DNA of 50,838 nt from Steroidobacteraceae bacterium (GCA_016844605.1 JAENJD010000018.1:1-50838); one strand, 5' to 3'. Positions 26,002 through 33,992 are shown, counted from the first letter of the stretch. Made by a program: numbers and translations. The notes: generated from the sequence alone by a model not told the origin.

Positions 26002-26988
26002 TCAGTGGGCAGCGGGCGGCAGGCCTGCCGGCCATTCCGCCGCGCGGTGACAGGCGACAAGACGACCTTCGCGTATCGTCTGCAGCAGCGGCCGCTCGGA
26101 ACGGCAGCGCGCGACGACGTGAGGACATCGCGCAGCGAATGCGCAGCCTGCCCCGCCGCTGCCCTGGACATCTGCAGGCGCAACAGTCACCGGTCGCCGG
26201 CGCGCCGTGGGTGCGATGCTGGGCACCGCATCGAGCAGCATCCTCGTATAGGGATGCAGCGGCGCAGGCACGAGCAATGCACGTGGGGCAATCTCCACGA
26301 TGCGCCCGAGATACATGACCATCACGCGCTCGCAGAGACCCGCGACCACGGCCAGGTTGTGACTGATGAACAGGCTCGCCAGCCCGCGCTCGCGACGGAT
26401 GCGGGCCAGCAGATTCACGATCTGGCCCTGCACGGATACGTCCAGCGCGCTGACTGGTTCGTCGCAAACGACCAGTTGTGGATTCGAAATCAAGGCACGC
26501 GCGATGACCGCGCGCTGCAGCTGCCCGCCGCTGGCCTGGTGCGGATATCGATTCGACAGCTCGGGGGAAAGGCCCACTTTATCGAGCAACGCAGCAGCGC
26601 GTTCGGTGCGTTGTGAACTCGATAGCCCGGGCTCGAAGGAACGCAGCGGTTCGGAGACACTCTCGACGATTGTCATGCGCGGGTCGAGGCAGGCATGCGG
26701 ATCCTGGAATACGAGCTGGAGCCCGCGTCGCAGTCCGCGGAATTCCTTCCGGCTGAGTGTGTCGACGCGGCGGCCCTGCCAATGCACCTCGCCAGCGGCC
26801 AGCGGCACGAGCCGCAGGATCGCTCTTCCGAGCGTGGACTTGCCGCAACCCGATTCACCGACCAGGCCCAGCATCTCGCCGGACTCAAGTGTGAAGCTGA
26901 CGTCATCGACTGCCACCAGCTCGCGTCGCGGTCTGCCGGTCAATGGGTATCTGACGGTCACGCCGCGCAGGTCCAGCAAGACACTCAT
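26002..26988 (-). CDS. Peptide/nickel-type ABC transporter ATP-binding protein (OppF/DppF-like)
   Basis: A 328-residue ATPase of the dipeptide/oligopeptide importer class. Walker A is GLVGESGCGKSTLGRA, the signature ASGGQLQRAVIARAL, and Walker B LVVCDEPVSALDVSVQ, followed by the H-loop LFISHNLAVV. The C-terminal oligopeptide domain (PLHPYTRMLLDAVPS) ends with the cysteine pattern CAFAARCPHVVARC that marks OppD/OppF proteins. Its start overlaps the oppD stop (ATGA). It is last in the four-gene transporter operon. Confidence 0.93.
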   Translation of the reverse strand: MSVLLDLRGVTVRYPLTGRPRRELVAVDDVSFTLESGEMLGLVGESGCGKSTLGRAILRLVPLAAGEVHWQGRRVDTLSRKEFRGLRRGLQLVFQDPHACLDPRMTIVESVSEPLRSFEPGLSSSQRTERAAALLDKVGLSPELSNRYPHQASGGQLQRAVIARALISNPQLVVCDEPVSALDVSVQGQIVNLLARIRRERGLASLFISHNLAVVAGLCERVMVMYLGRIVEIAPRALLVPAPLHPYTRMLLDAVPSIAPTARRRPVTVAPADVQGSGGAGCAFAARCPHVVARCRSERPLLQTIREGRLVACHRAAEWPAGLPPAAH

Positions 26989-27950
26989 GGCTCCGCCTCA
27001 TGCAGCGGAAAGTGACAGGCGACGCCTGCCGCGCCCTGCATGATGAATGCCGGGTCCTCGCTGCGGCAGCGCGCCTGCCGATGCTCGCAGCGCGGCTCGA
27101 AGCGGCAGCCCGGCAGGATCGTGCCCGGGCGCGGTGGGGTGCCGGCGATGGTCCGCAATTCCGAGCCGGGCGGATCATCGAGACTCGGCACGGCGGCAAG
27201 GAGTCCGGCGCTGTAAGGATGGCGGGGCGCCGCAAGGAAACGCACCGCCGCGGCAGACTCCACGATTCGCCCCGCATACATGACCGCGATGCGATCCGCC
27301 AGACCCGAGACCACGCCGAGGTCATGCGTCACCAGCAGCATCGCCATGCCCAGTTCACGGCACAGGTCGGCGAGCAAGGCGATGATCTCGGCCTGCACGG
27401 TCACGTCGAGCGCGGTGGTCGGCTCGTCTGCGAACAGCAGCTGGGGACGCGGCATCAGCGCGGCCGCGATCGCGACGCGCTGGCGCATGCCACCTGAAAG
27501 CTCGTGTGGGTAGTCCGTGAGATGCCGTCGCGCCTCCGGCAGCCGTACGCGCTCGAGCATGCGCACCGCCTCGGAAAGCGCTGCCTGGTGCGTGATGCCA
27601 CTTGCTGCAACACCCGTTTCTGCGAGCTGTTCACCGATGCGCCGATGGGGCGTCAGGCTGCCCGACGCATCCTGGAACACGAAGCCGATTCCGCTGCCGC
27701 GGATCCGCGCCGCCGGATCGCCCGCTCCCAGCAATTCATTGCCGTCGAAGCGCACCGAACCGCTGGCGCGGCCATTGGCGGCGAGCAGGCCGGTGCAGGC
27801 CAGCAACAACTGGCTCTTGCCAGATCCCGATTCGCCCACGATCGCGACGCAACTGCGGCGTTCAACCGAAAGGTCAACATGATCGACCGCGCGGATCGCG
27901 CCAGGTCCGTCGAAATCGACCGTCAGTCTGTTGATCTCGAGTAGCGCCAT
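26985..27950 (-). CDS. Peptide-type ABC transporter ATP-binding protein (OppD/DppD-like)
   Basis: A 321-residue ATPase. ATG 27950 shares one base with the permease stop (TGATG). Walker A is IVGESGSGKSQLLLA (Gln replaces the usual Thr or Ser after the Lys-Ser), the signature is HELSGGMRQRVAIAAAL, Walker B LLFADEPTTALDVTVQ and the H-loop LLVTHDLGVVSGL. The C-terminal HPYSAGLLAAVPSLD and CRFEPRCEHRQARC match the oligopeptide class. It forms the heterodimeric motor with the next gene's product. Confidence 0.93.
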   Translation of the reverse strand: MALLEINRLTVDFDGPGAIRAVDHVDLSVERRSCVAIVGESGSGKSQLLLACTGLLAANGRASGSVRFDGNELLGAGDPAARIRGSGIGFVFQDASGSLTPHRRIGEQLAETGVAASGITHQAALSEAVRMLERVRLPEARRHLTDYPHELSGGMRQRVAIAAALMPRPQLLFADEPTTALDVTVQAEIIALLADLCRELGMAMLLVTHDLGVVSGLADRIAVMYAGRIVESAAAVRFLAAPRHPYSAGLLAAVPSLDDPPGSELRTIAGTPPRPGTILPGCRFEPRCEHRQARCRSEDPAFIMQGAAGVACHFPLHEAEP

Positions 27951-28804
27951 CAGTGATCCCGCGGATCGAGGGCGTCGCGCAATCCGTCGCCCAGGAAGTT
28001 GAAGCAGAACACGAGCGACACGAGGCAAGCAGCAGGCACGGCGAGAATCCACGTTGCCGTTTCCATTTCCACCGCACCGTCAGCGATCAGGTTGCCGAGA
28101 CTCGCGAGCGGCTCCTGGATGCCGATGCCCAGGAAACTCAGGAAGCTCTCGACCAGGATCACCTGCGGCACGGTCAGGGTCGCGAAGACGATCACCGGTC
28201 CCAGCAGATTCGGAATGATGTGCCGGGTGACGATGCGTGCGGTCCCCGCGCCACCAACGATCGCCGCCTCCACGAATTCGCGCTCGCGCAATGCCAGCGC
28301 CTGGCCGCGCACGATGCGCGCCATCGTGAGCCAGCCGAAAGCGCCGATCGCGACCAGGAGCGTCACCGGGCTCCTTCCGAATACCACGGTCAGGATGATG
28401 ACGAAGAAAACCTGCGGCAGTGCGTAGAGCACGTCAACGACGCGCATCATCAGCGCGTCGGTGCGACCGCGAAGGTATCCCGCGACCGCACCCCAGCTGA
28501 CCCCGATCGCGAGACTCACGAGCGTCGCGAGGAGCGCGATACCCATCGAGACCCGCAGCCCGTGCAGTGTCCGCACCAGCAGGTCGCGACCCAGCCGGTC
28601 AGTTCCGAGCCAATGCCCCTCGGCGGAGAATGGTGGGACCGCCATGTGTGCCCAGTCAATCTCATCCTGGCGATAGTCGAGCAGCAATGGCCCAACCACG
28701 GCCGCAACAACCATCAATGCGAGGACCGCGAGACTCACGAGCGCCACGCGGTTGCCGGCCAGCCGACCCAGCGCATCACGCCAGAGACTGCCGCGACCGC
28801 TCAC
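27950..28804 (-). CDS. Peptide-type ABC transporter permease (OppC/DppC-like)
   Basis: A 284-residue inner-membrane protein starting at GTG 28804, which overlaps the previous stop as GTGA. The N-terminal helix is at about 20-42, followed by the periplasmic loop HWLGTDRLGRDLLVRTLHG that is diagnostic of OppC, then five further helices. The coupling EAA loop reads EREFVEAAIVGGAGTARIVTRHI. It ends FCFNFLGDGLRDALDPR, as in DppC. It pairs with the upstream permease. Confidence 0.94.
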   Translation of the reverse strand: MSGRGSLWRDALGRLAGNRVALVSLAVLALMVVAAVVGPLLLDYRQDEIDWAHMAVPPFSAEGHWLGTDRLGRDLLVRTLHGLRVSMGIALLATLVSLAIGVSWGAVAGYLRGRTDALMMRVVDVLYALPQVFFVIILTVVFGRSPVTLLVAIGAFGWLTMARIVRGQALALREREFVEAAIVGGAGTARIVTRHIIPNLLGPVIVFATLTVPQVILVESFLSFLGIGIQEPLASLGNLIADGAVEMETATWILAVPAACLVSLVFCFNFLGDGLRDALDPRDH

Positions 28805-29733
28805 AGGCGCCGCTCCCGCCGGATACGCGGATCGAGCCAGGCGTAGACCAGGTCTGCCATAAGATTCAAGGTGATCATCAATGTCGCGTAGACGATGACC
28901 ATGCCCATGACCAGCGTGTAATCGCGATTGAGTGCGCCCTGCACGAGATGACGTCCCATACCTGGCAATCCGAAGATGGTTTCAACCACCAGCGAACCGG
29001 TCAGCACGGCCGCGACCGCGGGGCCCAGGTAACTGACGACCGGCAACAGCGCGCCCGGCAGCGCGTGCAGCAACAGGATGCGGTGCGGCGGCAGGCCACG
29101 CGCCCGTGCGGCGCGAATCCAGGGCGCGCGCAACACTTCGAGCAGGCTGCCGCGCATGAGGCGCGCGAGATACGCGATCACCGGCAATGCCAATGTCACG
29201 ACCGGCAGCACGAGATCACCGGGCCTTCCCGGTGCCCAGCCCGCCACCGGCAGCCAGTGCAGCCAGATGCCGAACACGAGCGCCAGGAATGGCGCGATCA
29301 CGAATACCGGCACGGAGATGCCGGCAACCGCCAGTGACATCACGAGGCGATCCGCGAGCCGGTCCTGGCGAAGCGCGGCCCAGATGCCGGCCGGGATGCC
29401 CAGCAGGAGCGCGAGCAGGATTGCCGCGGCGCCGATCGTCAGGCTGACCGGCAGTCCGCTCGAGATCAGCTCGGTGACCGTGAAGTCGCGGAACTTGTAT
29501 GACGGCCCGAAATCGCCGTGCAGCAGGCCGTTGACGTAGCGGCCGAATTGCACTACCACCGGTTGGTCAAGGCCGTAGGCGGCCTCTAGATTCGCGCGGA
29601 TCTCCGGCGGCAGCGCCTGCTCTTCGTCGAATGGGCCACCGGGCGCGAGGCGCGTCATCACGAATGAGAGCGCGACGATTACGGCCAGTGTCGGAATTGC
29701 GCCGAGCAGACGTCTGACGACGTATACCAGCAT
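28801..29733 (-). CDS. Peptide-type ABC transporter permease (OppB/DppB-like)
   Basis: A 310-residue permease beginning MLVYVVRRLLGAIPTLAVIV, the family N-terminus, at ATG 29733. A GTG two codons upstream (29739) has a better-placed GGCGGA and is an alternative. Six membrane helices are predicted. RLAPGGPFD in the first periplasmic loop, the EAA loop (YLARLMRGSLLEVL, RAARARGLPPHRILLLHALP) and VETIFGLPGMGRHLVQGALNRDY are characteristic. No OppA-type binding protein gene is adjacent, so substrate (peptide, nickel, opine or other) is open. The leader before it holds a terminator and possible antiterminator. Confidence 0.94.
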   Translation of the reverse strand: MLVYVVRRLLGAIPTLAVIVALSFVMTRLAPGGPFDEEQALPPEIRANLEAAYGLDQPVVVQFGRYVNGLLHGDFGPSYKFRDFTVTELISSGLPVSLTIGAAAILLALLLGIPAGIWAALRQDRLADRLVMSLAVAGISVPVFVIAPFLALVFGIWLHWLPVAGWAPGRPGDLVLPVVTLALPVIAYLARLMRGSLLEVLRAPWIRAARARGLPPHRILLLHALPGALLPVVSYLGPAVAAVLTGSLVVETIFGLPGMGRHLVQGALNRDYTLVMGMVIVYATLMITLNLMADLVYAWLDPRIRRERRL

Positions 29734-29760
29734 CGTCACGATGACAGATTCCGCCGGGAC

Positions 29761-29790
29761 AAAAAAAGAAGCGGCTTCAGCGAAGCCGCT
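29761..29790 (-). terminator. Rho-independent terminator 28 bases before oppB
   Basis: AGCGGCTTC (29790-29782), loop GCT, GAAGCCGCT (29778-29770), then TC and seven T (29767-29761). It is a textbook intrinsic terminator on the minus strand. As it lies directly upstream of oppB, it ends either a short independent RNA or an attenuated opp transcript. Confidence 0.85.
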
Positions 29791-29990
29791 CCTGTCATGC
29801 ATCCGCGCGCGTCATGCGTCATGCGGATGCTCCCCTCGTACCCCACATCTTGGTTCTCGTTGTCGGTGGGGCGGCTTCCTCGGTGCGCATGTCTTTCCCT
29901 GCGCTGCTGCGAGAAACTATCCCTACGCGCAGCCGGTAGCAAGTCCTTCCCGCCGACTCGATGAGAATACACTGCAGATGTCTCTCCTAA
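29761..29990 (-). promoter_or_regulatory. Structured leader RNA of the opp-type operon: candidate attenuator/riboswitch, or GGA-rich regulatory RNA
   Basis: This is the 348-base gap between oppB and etfB, read on the minus strand. From the 5' side it can fold into hairpins 29958-29953/29936-29931 (loop with two GGA), 29933-29928/29911-29906 (loop TAGGGATAG), 29904-29900/29889-29885 (loop GGGAAAGACA), 29871-29866/29846-29841, 29830-29823/29806-29799, then the terminator at 29790-29770. GAAGCCGC at 29878-29871 is identical to the terminator's 3' arm, so it could pair with the 5' arm and block termination. GGA occurs nine times. GCATGAC occurs three times at 29825-29795. The sequence does not resemble 6S, tmRNA, RNase P, SRP or any riboswitch consensus I know. 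Confidence 0.5.
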
Positions 29991-29991
29991 G

Positions 29992-30022
29992 TATCTAATC
30001 ATAGTTTGTTTTCTGCATTCAC
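29992..30022 (-). promoter_or_regulatory. Possible promoter of the leader RNA
   Basis: On the minus strand GTGAAT (30022-30017) is followed after 19 bases by TAGATA (29997-29992); TATGAT at 30003-29998 is an alternative -10, but its spacing to that -35 is only 13. The stretch is much more AT-rich than its surroundings. Transcription would begin near 29985, just before the first GGA motif. Confidence 0.35.
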
Positions 30023-30081
30023 GCGCGGGCCGTACGGCGTCCGCAGATGATACGATTCGCCACAGTCAGGGAGGCAGTTGC

Positions 30082-30831
30082 ATGCGCAGGGTCCTGGTCG
30101 GCATCAAGCGGGTGATTGATTACAACGTGCGGGTACGGGTCCGGCCCGACGGCAGCGGTATCGTCACGGACGGCGTCAAGATGAGCATCAATCCATTTGA
30201 CGAGATCGCGCTCGAAGAAGCACTGCGCATCAGGGAGCGCGGCGAGGCTGATGAAGTGGTCGCAATCAGTCTCGGCCCCGATGACACGCAACAGCAGCTG
30301 CGTACGGCGCTCGCAATGGGCGCCGACCGGGCGATACTCGTCAGGACGGATCTCGCCGTTGAGCCACCGGTGGTCGCCCGCGTGATGCAGAAGCTCGTTG
30401 AACGCGAGAGTCCGATCATCGTGATCCTCGGCAAGCAGGCCATCGACGACGACTGCAATCAGGTGGGCCAGATGCTCGCCGCGCTCTGGGATCGCCCGCA
30501 AGCGACATGCGCCTCGAAGATCGAGATCAAGGGTCAGACGGCGCGCGTGACGCGCGAAGTCGATGCCGGCCTCGAAACCATCGAGGTCGACCTGCCGGCC
30601 GTATTCACTGCCGACCTGCGCCTCAATGAGCCGCGCTACGTCAAGTTGCCCGACATCATGAAAGCGAAGAAGAAGCCACTGGATGTGACCGACCTGGCCG
30701 CAATCGGCGTCGCTCCGACGGAGCGCCTCAAGGTACTCCGGTACGAGTCGCCGCCGCAGCGCCAGAAAGGCGTCATGGTCAAGGACGCTGCCGAACTCGT
30801 TGCGGCGCTGCGCCAGAAAGGGCTGGTCTGA
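30082..30831 (+). CDS. etfB: Electron transfer flavoprotein subunit beta
   Basis: A 249-residue subunit that binds AMP and, with the alpha subunit, one FAD. It accepts electrons from acyl-CoA dehydrogenases, two of which are encoded at 42191 and 44970, and passes them to ETF-quinone oxidoreductase. ATG 30082 has GGGAGG about eight bases upstream. Conserved segments are VLVGIKRVIDYNVRVRV, MSINPFDEIALEEALR, LGKQAIDDDCNQVGQMLAAL (the recognition loop region) and the AMP-binding DLRLNEPRYVKLPDIMKAKKK. Its stop shares a base with the etfA start (TGATG). Confidence 0.96.
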   Translation: MRRVLVGIKRVIDYNVRVRVRPDGSGIVTDGVKMSINPFDEIALEEALRIRERGEADEVVAISLGPDDTQQQLRTALAMGADRAILVRTDLAVEPPVVARVMQKLVERESPIIVILGKQAIDDDCNQVGQMLAALWDRPQATCASKIEIKGQTARVTREVDAGLETIEVDLPAVFTADLRLNEPRYVKLPDIMKAKKKPLDVTDLAAIGVAPTERLKVLRYESPPQRQKGVMVKDAAELVAALRQKGLV

Positions 30832-31747
30832 TGAATCGCATACTGATCGTTGCGGAGCACGCCGGCGGCAAGCTCAATGCCGCGGTTGCCAAGTGCGTCA
30901 GTTGCGCAGCCAGCATGCCGGATGCGGAGATCACCATCGCCGTGCTCGCAGCAGGCGGTGCCGCCATTGCGCAGGCGGCTGCCGGAATCTCGGGAGTCGC
31001 ACGCGTGGTGCTTGTGGATCATCCTGCGAATGAGCCCGCGCTCGCTGCCGTGCTGGCACCCCAGGTCGCGCGGCTCGCAGAGGGCTATAGCCATGTGTTC
31101 GGGCCGTCCACGACATTCGGCAAGGACCTGATGCCGCGCATCGCTGCACTCCTCGACGCCGCACAGGTCAGCGACGTCATGTCGGTCGAGTCCGCCAAGC
31201 GTTTCCGAAGGCTGGTATATGCCGGCAATGCCATCGTCACTGTCGAAGCGGTTGGCGGCCGGCAGATCGTTGCGACTGTCCGTGCGGCGTCCTATCAGGC
31301 AGCCGCCGCAGGTGGCAGCGCGAAGGTCGACTGCCGGCCCACACGCGCTTCATTTCGGTGACTGCCGCCAGGAGCGACCGCCCCGACCTGCAGACGGCAT
31401 CGCGTGTCGTCTCGGGTGGCCGGGCGCTTGGCAGCGCCGAGAACTTTGCGCTGATCCAGCGCCTCGCTGATCGAATCGGCGCGGCGATCGGTGCCTCACG
31501 AGCGGCGGTGGACGCAGGTTATGCGCCAAACGAACTGCAGGTCGGGCAGACCGGCAAGATCATCTCGCCCGAGCTTTACATCGCAATCGGGATCAGTGGC
31601 GCCATCCAGCACCTGACGGGCATCAAGGATGCGCGCACTATCGTCGCCATCAATAAGGACGCCGAGGCGCCGATCTTCGAAATCGCGGACTACGGCCTGG
31701 TCGGCGACCTGTTCAGCCTGATCCCGGAAATCGAGAAAAATCTATAG
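30831..31747 (+). pseudogene. etfA: Electron transfer flavoprotein subunit alpha, frameshifted
   Basis: The gene reads in two frames. 30831-31361 gives the N-terminal domain ([58 protein letters not shown]) and then a false tail. The -1 frame carries HTRFISV, then the C-terminal FAD domain from 31358 ([61 protein letters not shown]). The switch lies at about 31320-31340. Together they make about 305 residues, the normal EtfA length with every FAD motif intact. One missing or extra base would restore it, so a recent mutation or an assembly error is more likely than decay. It overlaps the converging MAPEG gene by 35 bases. Confidence 0.88.
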
Positions 31748-32129
31748 ACGACCCCAGCAGCCACAACGACAGGCAGGTGATCACAAGCCAGGTTCCTGCC
31801 GTGCCGTAGAAGCGCCCGAAGGTCCTGCCTGGACTATGGGACAACCCCCAGGCATGCAGGAGCCGGCTTGTGACCAGCAGGATACCCGCAACGTGCACGG
31901 CGGCGATCGGCATGCCTGAAAGTTCCGCTAGTACGAGCAGCACCGCCGCGAGCGGCACGTACTCCGAAAAATTGGCCTGTACCCGCACGGCCTGCTGCAT
32001 GCCCTCTTCGCTGCCGACACCCAGTCTCACGCGATAGCGTCGCCGCGCCAGCACGACATTGAAGGACAGCGCGATCAACAACAACCCAAGCAGGGCCGCA
32101 TAGAGGATGGATGGCGTGTGGATGATCAC
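31713..32129 (-). CDS. MAPEG family membrane protein
   Basis: A 138-residue four-helix membrane protein of the MAPEG (membrane-associated, eicosanoid and glutathione metabolism) family. It starts at GTG 32129, overlapping the peroxiredoxin stop as GTGA. Helix 1 is at about 8-28, followed by [41 protein letters not shown] with the family's conserved Asn and Glu, and [15 protein letters not shown]. Bacterial members may act as glutathione transferases or peroxidases. Coupling to a peroxiredoxin gene supports a redox or detoxification role, which is inference. Confidence 0.88.
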   Translation of the reverse strand: MIIHTPSILYAALLGLLLIALSFNVVLARRRYRVRLGVGSEEGMQQAVRVQANFSEYVPLAAVLLVLAELSGMPIAAVHVAGILLVTSRLLHAWGLSHSPGRTFGRFYGTAGTWLVITCLSLWLLGSSIDFSRFPGSG

Positions 32130-32611
32130 GCGAGTTGTCCGAGGATGTACTCGGCACTTGAGACCCGGAACTCACCCGGTGCCTCAACGTGGACCTGCTT
32201 CGCGACGCCGTCCTCGATGACGAGCGCAAAGCGCTTGCCGCGCATCCCCATCCCGTGACCGCGGGCATCGAGTTCGAGGCCGAGCGCACGCGAGTAGTCG
32301 CCATTGCCGTCGGCCGCCATCACGATGGCTTCGCCAACCCCAGCCGCTTTGCCCCAGGCGTTCATCACGAACACGTCATTGACCGCAAGGCAAACCAGCT
32401 TGCCAACCCCCTTGGCGCGCAACGCGCCGGCCTGCTGGACGAATCCCGGCAGGTGCTTGGCATCGCAGGTCGGTGTGAATGCACCGGGTACGGAGAAGAG
32501 CACCACCCGGCCGTTGCCAAGCAGTTCCTCCGCGGAGACATTCATCGGCCCTTCCTTGCCCATCACCTTCAACTTGCCTTCCGGAATACGGTCGCCTGTC
32601 TTGATTGTCAT
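32126..32611 (-). CDS. Peroxiredoxin, Prx5 (type II, glutaredoxin-dependent) family
   Basis: A 161-residue thiol peroxidase that reduces H2O2 and alkyl hydroperoxides. ATG 32611 gives MTIKTGDRIPEGKLKVM, the family start. The peroxidatic Cys is in VLFSVPGAFTPTCDAKHLPGF near residue 49; VFVMNAWGKAAG and FALVIEDGVAKQVHVE are conserved Prx5 segments. There is no second conserved resolving Cys, so a one-Cys mechanism using glutathione or glutaredoxin is likely. It is followed, with overlap, by the MAPEG gene. Confidence 0.94.
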   Translation of the reverse strand: MTIKTGDRIPEGKLKVMGKEGPMNVSAEELLGNGRVVLFSVPGAFTPTCDAKHLPGFVQQAGALRAKGVGKLVCLAVNDVFVMNAWGKAAGVGEAIVMAADGNGDYSRALGLELDARGHGMGMRGKRFALVIEDGVAKQVHVEAPGEFRVSSAEYILGQLA

Positions 32612-32663
32612 CTCTTCGATACCTCTTGAACGGTCTTGGCGCTTGACCGCGGATTGTATACGC

Positions 32664-32696
32664 AAAACGGCCGCGGCGATTTCGCGCCGCGGCCGT
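32664..32696 (-). terminator. Terminator downstream of the TPR gene pair
   Basis: ACGGCCGCGGCG (32667-32678) and CGCCGCGGCCGT (32685-32696) form a perfect 12-bp stem with a 6-base loop; the transcribed (minus) strand continues with TTTT at 32667-32664. It sits just past the stop of the gene at 32721. The peroxiredoxin promoter must lie between here and 32611, where TACAAT (32661-32656 on the minus strand) may be its -10. Confidence 0.65.
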
Positions 32697-32720
32697 CTCC
32701 GCAACCAGTCACGCGCGGAA

Positions 32721-33977
32721 TCAGATGCCGATCGAGCCCCACAGGGCCGCGACGCCGCTAATCATTTCATTGGCTGCCGCAGCCGCCTTGAATGCATTCC
32801 TCGCCTCGGCCGGCTTCTTGCCTTCCATCAGCGCGATGCCGAGCAGCATGTTGAGGTCATCGGCCCGGCGCAGCTTGCCTTCGTCGATGCCGCGCTTGCC
32901 GGCTTCAACTGCCTTCGCATAATTTTTCAGCGTGAAATACGCGATCGCGAGCTTGGCTTCGGACTCGCCATTCTTGGTCGCCATCGTTTCGCGTTCGAGC
33001 TGCGCCAGGCCGCCTTTAAGACGAACAACCTGGGACTTGGCGTCGGCCAGCAGGCGGTTATTGCGGTCGTCCTTCTTGATCGCACCGCCCGTCATGCCCT
33101 TTTCAAGCATCGCGACCGCCTCGCCCGGACTTGCCAGGTCGAGTGCTACCTCGGCGTACTTCGCATAGTGGTCGGCCGACAGCAGTCCGCGCGAAGAGCC
33201 GAGTCGGTAGATATTGACCATCACGACCGGATCTTTTTTCGACTCAACCTCGTAGACATTCGCCAGTTGCTTGAAGACGCTGGCTTTTGGCGAAACAGCC
33301 ATCAGCCGGTGCAGGGTCTCGACGCGCTTGGCTTCGTTCTTGGTCTCGTGGTACGAGGAATTCAGTCCTTCGAGCAGCTTGCCAACGGTGGCGGCCGGGA
33401 CTCCGGCCTTCTGCGCCGCGACAACGGCTTTCTCGAGCGTTGGGATCGCCGCCCTATAGTCCCGCAATGCGAGCTGCGCGTTGCCGAGCTGTATCAGGTC
33501 ATCGGCGGTTGCAGAGCCCTGCGTTTCGATCAGCTTGTTGTACGCAGGAACCGCACCGCGATAGTCGCCAGTCGAGTACAGCGTTCTTGCCTTGAGGCGC
33601 AGCTTGCGGACCAGGTCGGCGCCCGTGACGCGGCCGGTCGCCAGGCGTTCATCGATGGTCTGCAGGACCAGCTTGTAGTCCTTGGCGCTGCTCGCGGCAT
33701 AAATCAGGTATTCGTTGATTGCCTGCTCTTCCTGCGGGGATAGCGGGAGGGGGCCCTTGACCTTGGCTTCTTTCAGCACACGGATGGCCTCGCTGAAATT
33801 GCCTTTGTTGCCGGCTTCCTGTGCAGCCTTGACCCTGTCCGCCGTTTCCTTGTGCCACCCGCCGGATTGCGCCTGTGCGACCGCCTGCCGGGCGGGCCCG
33901 AGCGCGGCGATACCCGCAAGTGGAATTGCCAGTACGGTTGCCAGCAAGCTGGCACGAAGATTTGGCATCTTGAGCAT
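32721..33977 (-). CDS. Periplasmic tetratricopeptide-repeat protein
   Basis: A 418-residue exported TPR protein. GGGGAGGA lies directly before two ATGs; I take the second (33977), while 33968 is also possible. A signal peptide (LRASLLATVLAIPLAGIAAL, cleavage probably near AVAQA) is followed by helical repeats, for example ADRVKAAQEAGNKGNFSEAI, ADDLIQLGNAQLALRDYRAA and EAKLAIAYFTLKNYAKAVEA. It resembles the upstream gene at 33993 in layout and shares the ending pattern of an alanine-rich helix, so the two may be a duplicated pair. A link to the TonB/ExbBD genes is suggested by context only. Confidence 0.8.
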   Translation of the reverse strand: MLKMPNLRASLLATVLAIPLAGIAALGPARQAVAQAQSGGWHKETADRVKAAQEAGNKGNFSEAIRVLKEAKVKGPLPLSPQEEQAINEYLIYAASSAKDYKLVLQTIDERLATGRVTGADLVRKLRLKARTLYSTGDYRGAVPAYNKLIETQGSATADDLIQLGNAQLALRDYRAAIPTLEKAVVAAQKAGVPAATVGKLLEGLNSSYHETKNEAKRVETLHRLMAVSPKASVFKQLANVYEVESKKDPVVMVNIYRLGSSRGLLSADHYAKYAEVALDLASPGEAVAMLEKGMTGGAIKKDDRNNRLLADAKSQVVRLKGGLAQLERETMATKNGESEAKLAIAYFTLKNYAKAVEAGKRGIDEGKLRRADDLNMLLGIALMEGKKPAEARNAFKAAAAANEMISGVAALWGSIGI

Positions 33978-33992
33978 CATTCCTCCCCTGCT

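Noticed and set aside
22217-26050. Several long plus-strand open frames opposite addA/addB.
   Set aside because: Composition is Arg/Pro/Ala-rich, as expected for the complement of GC-rich coding sequence, with no motifs.
29761-29990. Possible 6S, tmRNA, RNase P or SRP RNA.
   Set aside because: None of the conserved cores or the tmRNA tag sequence is present, and the flanks are not the usual ones.
29736-30002. An 88-codon open frame running through the whole leader and ending two bases before the oppB ATG.
   Set aside because: It reads straight through the terminator hairpin and T tract, has an odd basic composition and no ribosome site at its ATG. The coupling-like end is noted, but a structured RNA explains the region better.
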